Source: an uncultured Actinomycetes bacterium | GTDB lineage: Bacteria > Actinomycetota > Thermoleophilia > Miltoncostaeales > Miltoncostaeaceae | Length of the DNA: 17,476 nt | Direction: 5' to 3' | NCBI GenBank assembly: GCA_937862675.1 | Contig: CALMEC010000356.1 | Coordinates: 1 to 17,476, forward strand | Shown here: piece after piece, positions 6,971-14,177 of the stretch | How the letters are laid out: the number at the start of each line of letters is the position of its first letter | How positions within the stretch are numbered: the first letter of the stretch is position 1 | The notes under the pieces: model-generated | Told to the model about the DNA's origin: nothing | The model's input: only the letters and a program-made list of their open reading frames with translations | Database searches by the model: none | Program-made: the position numbers and the translations under genes

Positions 6971-7294
6971 TTCTCCAGAATACGGTGTGAATACCTGTGC
7001 GAGTGTCGTCCGCAGTATCTGCCGTTCACACCCGTCTCTCGGTGCAGTTCTGGCGCCATTGTGGCGCTGGACCGCCCATCATGCTCGTTGCCGTACTGGG
7101 TCACTCACTCATAAGAGAAGACTCTCCTATCCCCCGCCATTATGAACTTCCCTGCCGATTGCGCGGAGAGAAACGGGAGCGGAGGGTCTCTTTACGCCAC
7201 AGCACGTAAGGTGTGGAGCACGCGAAGATGTCGAGCCCGTATATGTGCATCGATAGTGGCGAATAGCGGTACGCGGATTCGCGTGGACAAATTC
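6971..7294. other. Gene-free left part of a low-GC patch
   Basis: Between the copD-like stop and the lipoprotein stop I find no convincing gene. A hand count of 7081-7140 gives 32 of 60 G/C, far below the flanking genes. An 8-bp inverted repeat (GGTGTGAA 6984-6991 with TTCACACC 7025-7032) could form a weak stem after copD. The 74-residue frame at 7142-7366 has no recognisable domain and no Shine-Dalgarno sequence. Confidence 0.5.
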
Positions 7295-8173
7295 TCAGTC
7301 GGCTGGGGGAAGATTCTGGTGGCCACCGATCGTGTTATCGCGGCAGCCCGTGATGGCCGCGGTTAGCAGCCCGTAGCTCGGATGCGCCCATGGACCACCA
7401 ACGCTAACGTTGGTTGCATTCGCGCTTGAGAGGAAGGCACGTTCTAGCGTTGCGGGGCAATCGCCAGCCTTGAACGTCGCGAGCCCATCGTAGTACAGGT
7501 ACGCTGACCGGAACTGGCTGAACGACGACCGGGTCGGTAGGGATAGATCCGAGACTGGTTCGACCGTCGGATCCTCGGGGTACGTGCGCCCGCTGGCATC
7601 ACCCGCTCCCCCGAGATAACCTCCTGTCTGATCCCACCAAGTATGCCAGATTACTAATTCCTCGCGAGTGGGCGGGCTAGGATCTTTCCCGAACTCATCT
7701 CGATAGAGGAGTCCAATATACGACTCCATTCCGGGATAACGCGGCTCGAGGCCGCCGATGTTCGGAGCGCCCTGAAATACCTCTTGATATGCGCGGTGCA
7801 TAGCCAATGCGCTACGCGCAACGACAGGAGCTGAAGACCGTCCGGCTAATGCGTCGCCTAGTTCGCCGAGATATACGTCGTTAGCCTCAATGGCCGCGTT
7901 GGTGGCGTTGACGTCGGCTCCATTCTCAATCAAGGCGTCACGCAGATCTCCAAGAGTCGCTCTTGCTTCATTGGTTGCCTTCCGCCCGGCGTCCCTGTCG
8001 ATCTCGCCCGTCCACATACGGGCCATCGTTGTGTTGTAGTCGTCAGCGATTTGTCTAACTTGGGAAAAGTGCGCATTCAAATTATTCGAACCATCGTCGG
8101 AGCATCCCGCAATGAAGCTGCCAGCAAGTATCAACAGGGCGAATGTGGTGAGATGTTTGTAATATCGAAACAT
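7295..8173 (-). CDS. Unrecognised lipoprotein in a low-GC island
   Basis: 292 residues from the ATG at 8171-8173, chosen because it opens directly onto a lipoprotein signal (MFRYYKHL, hydrophobic core, IAGC with Cys24 as the lipidated residue); the frame itself runs 22 codons further upstream. After the lipobox comes a short Asp/Asn/Ser tether, then a helical stretch (about 33-130) rich in Ala, Asp and Glu, then a Trp/Tyr/Pro-rich half (about 140-290) with two more Cys, in KAGDCPA and ITGCRDN, that could form a disulfide. I recognise no family. Its codons use A/T third bases and AGA, ATA and TTA far more than the neighbours, and GC falls to 45% in 8041-8100, so the gene was probably acquired from outside. 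It lies between convergent copD and proS, in proS orientation, with 365 bases to the proS stop. Confidence 0.7.
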   Translation of the reverse strand: MFRYYKHLTTFALLILAGSFIAGCSDDGSNNLNAHFSQVRQIADDYNTTMARMWTGEIDRDAGRKATNEARATLGDLRDALIENGADVNATNAAIEANDVYLGELGDALAGRSSAPVVARSALAMHRAYQEVFQGAPNIGGLEPRYPGMESYIGLLYRDEFGKDPSPPTREELVIWHTWWDQTGGYLGGAGDASGRTYPEDPTVEPVSDLSLPTRSSFSQFRSAYLYYDGLATFKAGDCPATLERAFLSSANATNVSVGGPWAHPSYGLLTAAITGCRDNTIGGHQNLPPAD

Positions 8174-8198
8174 TGTACGAGTCCGAGAGATGGAGTCA

Positions 8199-8218
8199 GT
8201 CTCTATGGATGTAGAGAC
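8199..8218. promoter_or_regulatory. Stem-loop upstream of the lipoprotein gene
   Basis: GTCTCTA (8199-8205) and TAGAGAC (8212-8218) form a perfect 7-bp inverted repeat with a 6-base spacer, 26 bases before the lipoprotein ATG. It could be an operator or a leader hairpin. No Shine-Dalgarno sequence or clear -10 was found near the start. Confidence 0.35.
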
Positions 8219-8350
8219 GGCGAAATTTTCTCCCGTCACTCTATGTTGGGTCTAGGTTCCGAGACAATAGTACTCGAATACTGCATTGGGTGCAGCCTTC
8301 CGTCTATGCATTCCCTAGCGCCAAGCGGGGCCTCGTGGCTTTGGATATGG

Positions 8351-8370
8351 GTCGGCAGGATCCAGCCGAC
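8351..8370. promoter_or_regulatory. 20-bp near-perfect palindrome in the lipoprotein/proS spacer
   Basis: GTCGGC-A-GGATCC-A-GCCGAC is palindromic except for one mismatched pair. It lies about 180 bases upstream of the lipoprotein start and 170 bases beyond the proS stop. It could be an operator or a proS terminator stem (without T tract). The rest of 8174-8538 holds no supported gene; the frame at 8051-8446 on the plus strand is mostly antisense to the lipoprotein signal region. Confidence 0.35.
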
Positions 8371-8538
8371 GGCTCGGGGACAATGCGAGAATAGGCCGAC
8401 ACCGTTCTATCGGGGGAAACGTGAGGACTTCGGCCGCGCGACGTGAGGAAGTGCAACGTTTAGACGCGTAAGGCAGGATGTGGGCGGGCACGTGGCAGTG
8501 TCAAAGAGCGACGTGGCTTTCCGTACGAGGAGTTTTGG

Positions 8539-10116
8539 TCAGTACGAGCGCGCCACATAGATGCGCTCCACGGCCGGCCGTCCGGTGAAGACGCACGTCC
8601 CCTCGACTTGTCCGTCGACAAGCGGCGTGTTGCGGATGGTGAGCTTCAGGTCCTTCAGGCGGGCGACGACCTCCTCGAGCTCGGTGCCCGTCGGCCGTGC
8701 CCAGAGGAGCTCCACCCACCCCGGGTAGTGGACGTCCTCACCGTAGAACGCGGCCAGCCCGTCCAGATCGGCGATGTCCCGGCGGATGTTCGCGTCGCGG
8801 CGCGCCAGCGCCTCGTCGTGCAGTGAACGCTGGATGTCCTCCAGCTCGGCGGCTGCCGCCGCGACGAACGCGTCCCGCGTCATCACGGTGAAGTCCGTCT
8901 TGCCGTCCTCGCGCCAGAGGCGGTCGCGGCGGATCACCGACACGTTTCCACCGGACACGTCGCGCGCGCCGATCTCGAGGATGATCGGCATGCCCTTCTT
9001 GACCCAGGCCCAGCGCTTCTGGGTGGCCTTGCCCTCGCGCTTGTCGAGGAGGACGCGCAGGGGCTCGCCCAGCGCGGTCAGGCCCGCGAGATCCCGCCGC
9101 AGCTCCTCGCAGTAGTCGAGGATGGCGGCGTCGCCCTCGTCGTCGCGGAGCATGGGGATGATCGCGATCTGATGGGGTGCGATGGCCGGGGGCACGCGCA
9201 GCCCGTCGTCGTCGCCGTGGGTCATGATCACGCCGCCGATCAGGCGGGTGGAGACCCCCCAGCTGGTCGTGTGGCAGAGGGTCTCCTCGCCCTCGCGGCT
9301 CTGGTAGGTGATCCCGGCCGCCTCGGCGAACCCGGTGCCCAGATAGTGGGAGGTGCCGGCCTGCAGGGCCTTGCCGTCCTGCATCATGGCCTCGATGCTG
9401 TACGTCGCGACGGCACCCGGGAAGCGCTCGTTCTCGGGCTTCTCACCGGCGATCACGGGCATCGCGAGCACGTCGTGGGAGAACTCCCGGTACATCTCGA
9501 GGGCACGCAGGGTCTCGGTCATCGCGTCGTCGCGGTCGGCGTGGGCGGTGTGGCCCTCCTGCCAGAGGAACTCGCTCGTCCGCAGGAACATGCGCGTGCG
9601 CATCTCCCAGCGGACCACGTTGGCCCACTGGTTGGTGAGCAGGGGGAGGTCGCGCCAGCTCTGGACCCACCGCGCCATGGCGGCCCCGATGACGGTCTCG
9701 GAGGTGGGACGGACGATGAGCGGCTCCTCCAGCTCCGCCTCGGGGTCCGGGACGAGGGAGCCCGTGCCGTCGGCGATGAGCCGGTGGTGGGTGACGACGG
9801 CCATCTCCTTGGCGAAGCCGTCGACGTGCTCCGCCTCCTTGGCGAAGTACGACAGCGGGATGAAGAGCGGGAAGTAGCAGTTGTCCACCCCGGCGGCCTT
9901 GATGCGGTCGTCCATCGTGCGCTGGATGCGCTCCCAGATGCCGTAGCCCCACGGCTTGATGACCATGCAGCCGCGGACCCCGGACTCCTCGGCCATCTCC
10001 GCTTCGGTGATCACCTCCTGGTACCACTGGGCGAAGTCGGCGTCGCGGGTGATGGAGAGTGCGTGGCGGATGGGGGGCACGGGCGGGGGCGTCCTGGTTC
10101 GATGGGATCGGGGCAC
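8539..10116 (-). CDS. proS: Prolyl-tRNA synthetase
   Basis: Class II aminoacyl-tRNA synthetase that charges tRNA-Pro with proline. Conserved parts in order: entry DFAQWYQEV (28-35), RGCMVIKPWGYGIWE (48-62), proline-site RPTSE (136-140), motif 2 RWEMRTRMFLRTSEFLWQEG (169-188) and motif 3 near GVSTRLIGGVIMTHGDDDG. There is no insertion editing domain between motifs 2 and 3, so this is the shorter archaeal/eukaryote-like ProRS type, and the protein ends in Tyr as that type does. The start is uncertain: GTG 10116 (525 aa) has a GAAGAG stretch upstream; GTG 10080 and ATG 10152 are in frame too, and the conserved part begins only at about residue 17. The longer frame to 10557 runs antisense through the sugar kinase gene and is not used. 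Confidence 0.92.
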   Translation of the reverse strand: MPRSHRTRTPPPVPPIRHALSITRDADFAQWYQEVITEAEMAEESGVRGCMVIKPWGYGIWERIQRTMDDRIKAAGVDNCYFPLFIPLSYFAKEAEHVDGFAKEMAVVTHHRLIADGTGSLVPDPEAELEEPLIVRPTSETVIGAAMARWVQSWRDLPLLTNQWANVVRWEMRTRMFLRTSEFLWQEGHTAHADRDDAMTETLRALEMYREFSHDVLAMPVIAGEKPENERFPGAVATYSIEAMMQDGKALQAGTSHYLGTGFAEAAGITYQSREGEETLCHTTSWGVSTRLIGGVIMTHGDDDGLRVPPAIAPHQIAIIPMLRDDEGDAAILDYCEELRRDLAGLTALGEPLRVLLDKREGKATQKRWAWVKKGMPIILEIGARDVSGGNVSVIRRDRLWREDGKTDFTVMTRDAFVAAAAAELEDIQRSLHDEALARRDANIRRDIADLDGLAAFYGEDVHYPGWVELLWARPTGTELEEVVARLKDLKLTIRNTPLVDGQVEGTCVFTGRPAVERIYVARSY

Positions 10117-10244
10117 GGGCCGCTCTTCACGCGGACCGTCCGGGGCGCACATCTTCGCCGATGCGCGCCGACGGCGTCGGAGGACGCGACGAGGAGCCGT
10201 CTCGCGGCGCTCGGCGGCGGCGGGACGCCGGATGCCCGGCCGTC

Positions 10245-10250
10245 TAGCGT
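10245..10250 (+). promoter_or_regulatory. -10 element for leaderless pfkB-type kinase
   Basis: TAGCGT followed by exactly six bases and then ATG at 10257. This spacing favours ATG 10257 over the in-frame GTG at 10251, because 10251 would lie upstream of the expected transcription start. Confidence 0.5.
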
Positions 10251-10256
10251 GTGCCC

Positions 10257-11213
10257 ATGTCCGTGACGCCCGAGAAGCAGCCGGTGGTCGTGATCGGCGA
10301 CCTGATCGTCGACGAGCTCGTGGAGTGGACGCCCGACGGACAGCGGTCGGTCTCCTATCCGGGCGGTGCCGGATGCAACGTCGCGATCGACCTGGTCGCC
10401 CTCGGGACGCCGGCGATCCTGCTGGCCGAGGTCGGCGACGACCCGGCCGGGCATCGGTTGCGGCGGATCGTCCGGGAGCGTGGCGTGGACCTGCGGCCCC
10501 TCGGCACGTCACGACCGACCGGCTGGGCGACCTCGTCGCGGATCGACGGCGAGCCAACGTACACCTTCACGGGATCCGTCTGCGATCGGCAGTTCACCGT
10601 GGGTCCCGATATCGCCGCGGGCCTGGGGCGAGAACGGCTTCTGGTCGTCACCACGTTTCCGTTCGACGACGCCGGCCAGGTCGACGACCTGCTGGCCCTG
10701 GCCTCCGGCGGCGGGCATCGTCTGATGGTGGATCCCAACCCCCGGCCCCGGCTACTGCGCGATCCGGCCGGGTTCCGCACCGGGTTCCTGCGCGTGGCCG
10801 CGGAGTCCGTCCTCGTGAAGCTGAGCGAGCAGGACCATGCGGCGCTGGATCTCCCGCCCGTCGAGCCGTGGTGCGACGGGCTGTTCACGGCGGGCGCCCA
10901 GGCCGTGGTCCTGACCCGGGGGGGGGCGGGGGTCCGGGGGGACCCCCCCGACGGCACCTCGATCGAGACGCCCGCCCCCCCCCGACCGCCGGTCCCGGGC
11001 ACGATGGGGGCCCGGGACGCCGTCCTCGCGGTGATCGCGGCGGCGGTGGCCGATGCGCACTCGCCGCGGGCCACGGAGTGGTGGGACGCAGCGGCTCGCG
11101 CCGTCGATTTCGCCTCCGGGATCGTCGCCGCTCCCGGAGGACATGCGGATGCCCGGCCGTTCGGTCGGGAAGTGACCATGCCGGGCCCTGCGCACGGGCG
11201 TCCGACGGGATGA
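10257..11213 (+). CDS. PfkB-family carbohydrate kinase with degraded active-site motif
   Basis: 318 residues of the ribokinase/fructokinase superfamily, cytosolic ATP-dependent sugar or nucleoside kinases. The first signature is intact: PGGAGCNVAIDLVALG at 35-50 followed by LAEVGDDPAG. The ribokinase-type VDPNPRP stretch is present. The second signature, normally DTTGAGDAF, reads GTMGARDAV at 248-256: the catalytic Asp254 is kept, but the Gly before it is Arg253 and the leading Asp and Thr are changed. These Gly residues form the anion hole for the transferred phosphate, so activity is doubtful as read. The preceding 100 bases contain runs of nine G (10918-10926), seven C (10943-10949) and nine C (10975-10983), so local consensus error is a real alternative. 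The stop overlaps the start of the next gene as ATGA. Confidence 0.82.
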   Translation: MSVTPEKQPVVVIGDLIVDELVEWTPDGQRSVSYPGGAGCNVAIDLVALGTPAILLAEVGDDPAGHRLRRIVRERGVDLRPLGTSRPTGWATSSRIDGEPTYTFTGSVCDRQFTVGPDIAAGLGRERLLVVTTFPFDDAGQVDDLLALASGGGHRLMVDPNPRPRLLRDPAGFRTGFLRVAAESVLVKLSEQDHAALDLPPVEPWCDGLFTAGAQAVVLTRGGAGVRGDPPDGTSIETPAPPRPPVPGTMGARDAVLAVIAAAVADAHSPRATEWWDAAARAVDFASGIVAAPGGHADARPFGREVTMPGPAHGRPTG

Positions 11214-12325
11214 GTCGCGTTACGCTGAACCAGCTCCGGCGCTACGCGGTTGCCCGCACGCTTTTCCGGCCGGCCACCCTCACCACAGCGATCGAGCGGC
11301 TGGGATTCGTCCAGGCCGACCCCATCCGGGCGCCGGCCCGTGCGCAGGATCTCATCCTCAGACATCGCGTGTCGGGCTACCGGGCCGGCGAGCTGGAGCG
11401 CGCCTACCCCGGGCTGCCCCTGGAGGAGGACGCCTTCGTCAACTACGGCTACCTGCCGCGGGACGTGGCCGGGCTCATGCATCCGCGTACGCCGCGGCGG
11501 GCCTGGACGCCGCAGCAGGAGCGGGACGCCGGCGAGGTCCTCGAGTTCGTCCGCGAGCGCGGCGTCGTCCATCCGCGGGAGGTGGACGCGCACTTCCGGC
11601 ACGGGCGCACCACCAACTGGTTCGGCGGGACGTCCAACGCCAGCACGCAGCTGCTCGACGGGATGCACCACCGCGGCATCCTGCGTGTGCACTCACGTGT
11701 CTCGGGCACCCGCACCTACGCGGTCGCCGAGACGCCCGGGCACGCCGTCGATCCCGTCGACGGGCTCACCCGGCTGCTGGACGTCGCCGTCGGGCTCTAT
11801 GCGCCGGTGCCGCGCCGGACGCTGGGACAGCTGGTGTCCCTCCTGAGGTACGGCGCCCCGCAGTGGATGGCTGCCCGCGGAGCGGTGCTCGCGGCCGCCC
11901 GGGACCGGTACGCATGGGCGACCGTGGACGGGGAGGAGTACTGCTGGCCGGCGGACGAGGACCCGTCCGCGACCCGGTGGGCACCCCGCAACCGGGTGCG
12001 TCTTCTGGCCCCGTTCGATCCCGTCGTCTGGGACCGCCGCCGGTTCGCCCACCTTTGGGGATGGGAGTACCGCTTCGAGGCGTACACCCCGGCGGCGAAG
12101 CGCGTCCGCGGTTACTACGCCCTGCCGCTGCTGTGGCGCGATCACGTCGTCGGCTGGGGCAACCTCTCGGTGCGGGACGGTGGTCTTTCGGCCGATCTGG
12201 GATATGCGGCCGGAACGCCTCCCGCTCATGCGGCGTTCGTGTCCGCTCTGGATGAGGAACTGGACCGCATGTCCGTCTTCCTGGAGGGTGCCGCATCGGG
12301 TGCGGAGCCGGTCGACCGGTCGTGA
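11210..12325 (+). CDS. YcaQ/AlkX-like winged-helix DNA glycosylase
   Basis: 371 residues of the HTH_42 (AlkZ/YcaQ) family. These enzymes excise bulky alkylated bases and unhook DNA interstrand crosslinks. The catalytic QxD motif is present as Gln35-Ala-Asp37 in LGFVQADPIRAPARAQDL. A winged-helix region follows (about 110-270), then the C-terminal block LLAPFDPVVWDRRR and WEYRFEAYTPAAKRVRGYYALP seen across the YcaQ branch. The QAD form and this block point to YcaQ/AlkX rather than to Streptomyces AlkZ (self-resistance). The ATG overlaps the kinase stop as ATGA, so the two are translationally coupled. The open frame continues far upstream, antisense to proS, but that part has no homology to the family. 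No hairpin terminator follows. Confidence 0.87.
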   Translation: MSRVTLNQLRRYAVARTLFRPATLTTAIERLGFVQADPIRAPARAQDLILRHRVSGYRAGELERAYPGLPLEEDAFVNYGYLPRDVAGLMHPRTPRRAWTPQQERDAGEVLEFVRERGVVHPREVDAHFRHGRTTNWFGGTSNASTQLLDGMHHRGILRVHSRVSGTRTYAVAETPGHAVDPVDGLTRLLDVAVGLYAPVPRRTLGQLVSLLRYGAPQWMAARGAVLAAARDRYAWATVDGEEYCWPADEDPSATRWAPRNRVRLLAPFDPVVWDRRRFAHLWGWEYRFEAYTPAAKRVRGYYALPLLWRDHVVGWGNLSVRDGGLSADLGYAAGTPPAHAAFVSALDEELDRMSVFLEGAASGAEPVDRS

Positions 12326-12683
12326 GACGGACGGGACGTCGACGGTGACGACCCGACGCATGATCATGACATGATGCGACTCATGTCAGATGTTCGGGCG
12401 ATATCCCCCCGGAGGTCGGCGGTCCGATCCGGACCCGAACCCTCGACCACGGGTCCACTCTGCGTCGAGTCGCACACGGCGTTTCGCCACCGGAATGCTG
12501 CAACTCCCGGTGCAGCGTCAGATAAGTGGCATATATGCAGGTGTTTCCGACCGGGGGAGAGGGGTCGACGGGAGGGGGAGACCCCCTGGTGAAACGGAGG
12601 GAGGCGGGGTGGAGCGGGGAGGGCTTCACATGTGCGACCGGATGACGAAGACTCGTTCGCGTTCACCGATCGAAAGAAGGTCC
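12326..12683 (+). promoter_or_regulatory. Long upstream/leader region of the LysM-transglycosylase gene
   Basis: 358 gene-free bases. After the operator-like repeat come a stem (GCTGCA 12497-12502 with TGCAGC 12511-12516), an AT-rich spot CATATAT at about 12530-12536 that could be a -10, and a purine-rich stretch from 12553 with a tight hairpin (AGGGGG 12573-12578, CCCCCT 12582-12587) followed by GGTGAAACGG. A Shine-Dalgarno AGAAGG sits just before the ATG at 12684. The leader would be about 140 bases and may be structured. In Actinobacteria genes for such wall enzymes often carry a c-di-AMP (ydaO) riboswitch, but the conserved ydaO core is not seen here. Confidence 0.35.
12367..12388. promoter_or_regulatory. 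Perfect 8+8 inverted repeat, probable operator
   Basis: TGACATGA (12367-12374) and TCATGTCA (12381-12388) are exact inverted repeats with a 6-base spacer, centred about 306 bases before the LysM gene. The symmetry and length suit a dimeric helix-turn-helix regulator. It lies 42 bases after the glycosylase stop, so it most likely controls the LysM gene. Confidence 0.5.
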
Positions 12684-14114
12684 ATGCGCCATCTCCGTCT
12701 TCTCATCGTGATGTTCCTCGCCATCCTCATGCCGGCCGTCGCCTCCGCGGCGACACGGGTGACGGTGCAGGCGGGCGACACCCTGGATGCGATCGGACAG
12801 CGCTACGGCGTCAGCGCGCAGGCGATCGCCGGTTACAACGGGATCGCCGATCCCGGCCAGATCGTCGCCGGTCAGACCGTGTCCGTCCCGGCGTCGTCGG
12901 GAGTCACGGGCACGTCCTCGGCGTCGTCCTCGGGCGGGTACACCGTGCAGCCCGGTGAGAACCTCGGTGCGATCGCGGCGCGCTACGGCACGACGGCCTC
13001 CGCCCTCGCGGCGGCGAACGGGCTGGCGAATCCCGACAGCGTGGTCGCGGGAACCCGTATCCGCATCGCGGGCGTCGGCGCGTCGTCCACCGGGTCCGTC
13101 TCCTCCTCGTCCGGCTCGGGAAGCGGGTACACGGTGCGGGCGGGCGACACTCTCGACGCCATCGGGCGCCGGTACGGAGTGAGCGCCCGGGCCATCGCGT
13201 CGGCGAACGGGATCACGAACCCCGGCATGATCTCGGTCGGCACCAGTCTTTCCATCCCCTCCGCGTCATCCGCCGCCTCCACGTCGTCGGGCACCGTCAC
13301 CCGCGCGGCATCCGGCGGTTCGCACACGGTGCGGCAGGGCGAGAACCTGAGCACGATCGCCGCCCGTTACGGCACGACGGCGTCGGCCATCGCACGGGCG
13401 AACGACCTGGCGGATCCGAACGTCGTCGTCGTCGGCACCCGCCTCGTGGTGAGCGGCGGGACCGCGACCGCGAACTCCTCGTCGTCGTCCGGATCGTCGA
13501 CCGGTGGCGGGTACACGGTGCAGCCGGGTGAGAACCTCGGTGCCATCGCGGCGCGGTACGGCACGACGGCGTCGGCCATCGCACGGGCGAACGGGATCGC
13601 CGATCCGAACCGCGTGGTGGCGGGGACACGGATCACCATCACCTCGGGCGGCGCCGCCGCGACGACCTCCACGGGTACGATGACCCCGGTCACCGCGCAG
13701 ACCTCCGGCTGGAGCGGTCAGCCCAGCACCTCCGACGTGACGGCGATGATCGGCCAGAGCGCGGCCCGCTACGGCGTGGACCCCGCGCTGGTGCGTGCGA
13801 TCGCCTATCAGGAGAGCGGCTTCTGGCAGGGGGCGCGGTCGAACGTGGGGGCGATGGGTGTCATGCAGCTCATGCCCGACACCGCGACCTGGGTCGGCTC
13901 GTCGCTGGTCGGACGCACGCTCGATCCCACGAACGCCCGGGACAACATCGACGGCGGGGCGGCATATCTGGCCTACCTCCTCCGTCACACGTCCAGCCGC
14001 GATCAGGCCGTCGCGAGCTACTACCAGGGGCTGGGATCGGTGACCTCCCGCGGCCTCTACGACGACACCAAGGCGTACGTCGGGTCGGTGAACACGCACT
14101 ACGGCGTGCGTTAG
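12684..14114 (+). CDS. Secreted five-LysM lytic transglycosylase
   Basis: 476 residues. ATG 12684 is chosen because AGAAGG precedes it and a clean signal peptide follows (MRHLRLLIVMFLAIL to AVASA, residues 1-22). Five LysM peptidoglycan-binding domains follow at about 25-69, 86-129, 149-192, 214-257 and 277-320, joined by Ser/Gly/Thr-rich linkers. The C-terminal domain (about 351-476) is a family-1 lytic transglycosylase: catalytic Glu377 in AIAYQESGF, then GAMGVMQLMP and AYLAYLLRH. Such enzymes cleave the MurNAc-GlcNAc bond of peptidoglycan with an anhydro product and act outside the membrane. Domains 1 and 3 begin GDTLDAIG with GVSA; domains 2, 4 and 5 begin GENL with YGTTASA, so two LysM subtypes coexist. 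A strong hairpin follows the stop. A role in wall remodelling or growth resumption is likely. Confidence 0.9.
   Translation: MRHLRLLIVMFLAILMPAVASAATRVTVQAGDTLDAIGQRYGVSAQAIAGYNGIADPGQIVAGQTVSVPASSGVTGTSSASSSGGYTVQPGENLGAIAARYGTTASALAAANGLANPDSVVAGTRIRIAGVGASSTGSVSSSSGSGSGYTVRAGDTLDAIGRRYGVSARAIASANGITNPGMISVGTSLSIPSASSAASTSSGTVTRAASGGSHTVRQGENLSTIAARYGTTASAIARANDLADPNVVVVGTRLVVSGGTATANSSSSSGSSTGGGYTVQPGENLGAIAARYGTTASAIARANGIADPNRVVAGTRITITSGGAAATTSTGTMTPVTAQTSGWSGQPSTSDVTAMIGQSAARYGVDPALVRAIAYQESGFWQGARSNVGAMGVMQLMPDTATWVGSSLVGRTLDPTNARDNIDGGAAYLAYLLRHTSSRDQAVASYYQGLGSVTSRGLYDDTKAYVGSVNTHYGVR
13368..13593 (+). repeat. 37-bp exact direct repeat within LysM domains 4 and 5
   Basis: The 37 bases at 13368-13404 recur exactly at 13557-13593, a period of 189 bases (63 codons). 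They encode YGTTASAIARAN in the fourth and fifth LysM domains. A diverged third copy is in domain 2 (near 12985). The identity at synonymous positions shows recent duplication or gene conversion of the module. Confidence 0.7.
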
Positions 14115-14119
14115 GGAAC

Positions 14120-14149
14120 GCGGTCGGCGGACCCCCGTCCGCCGACCGC
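14120..14149 (+). terminator. Terminator hairpin after the LysM-transglycosylase gene
   Basis: GCGGTCGGCGGA (14120-14131) pairs perfectly with TCCGCCGACCGC (14138-14149) around a 6-base loop, five bases after the TAG stop. No T tract follows. Confidence 0.7.
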
Positions 14150-14165
14150 CCCGCTGCCGGGTTGG

Positions 14166-14171
14166 GATAAT
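14166..14171 (+). promoter_or_regulatory. -10 element for leaderless oxidoreductase-ligD operon
   Basis: GATAAT differs from TATAAT at one base and is followed by exactly six bases (CCCCGC) and then the ATG at 14178. It gives a leaderless transcript that probably also carries ligD. Confidence 0.55.
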
Positions 14172-14177
14172 CCCCGC

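Noticed and set aside
8051..8446. 131-residue plus-strand frame in the low-GC patch
   Set aside because: Antisense to the lipoprotein signal region for about a third of its length, no domain and no Shine-Dalgarno sequence.
6971..8538. Insertion sequence or integrated element with recognisable ends
   Set aside because: I compared the sequence near both ends and found no matching inverted repeats, no transposase and no tRNA attachment site. A 7-bp GTACGAG repeat (8523-8529, 8542-8548) is too short to count.
9956..11209. Long plus-strand open frame upstream of the YcaQ-like start
   Set aside because: It is antisense to proS and out of frame with the kinase, is Arg/Gly/Pro-rich and matches no family. 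It is open only because of high GC.
12540..12660. c-di-AMP (ydaO-type) riboswitch before the LysM gene
   Set aside because: GGGGGAGACCCCCT followed by GGTGAAACGG recalls one ydaO segment and the gene type fits, but the conserved GAGCCCGAA...CAGCTAACC core is absent. Recorded as a leader of unknown structure instead.
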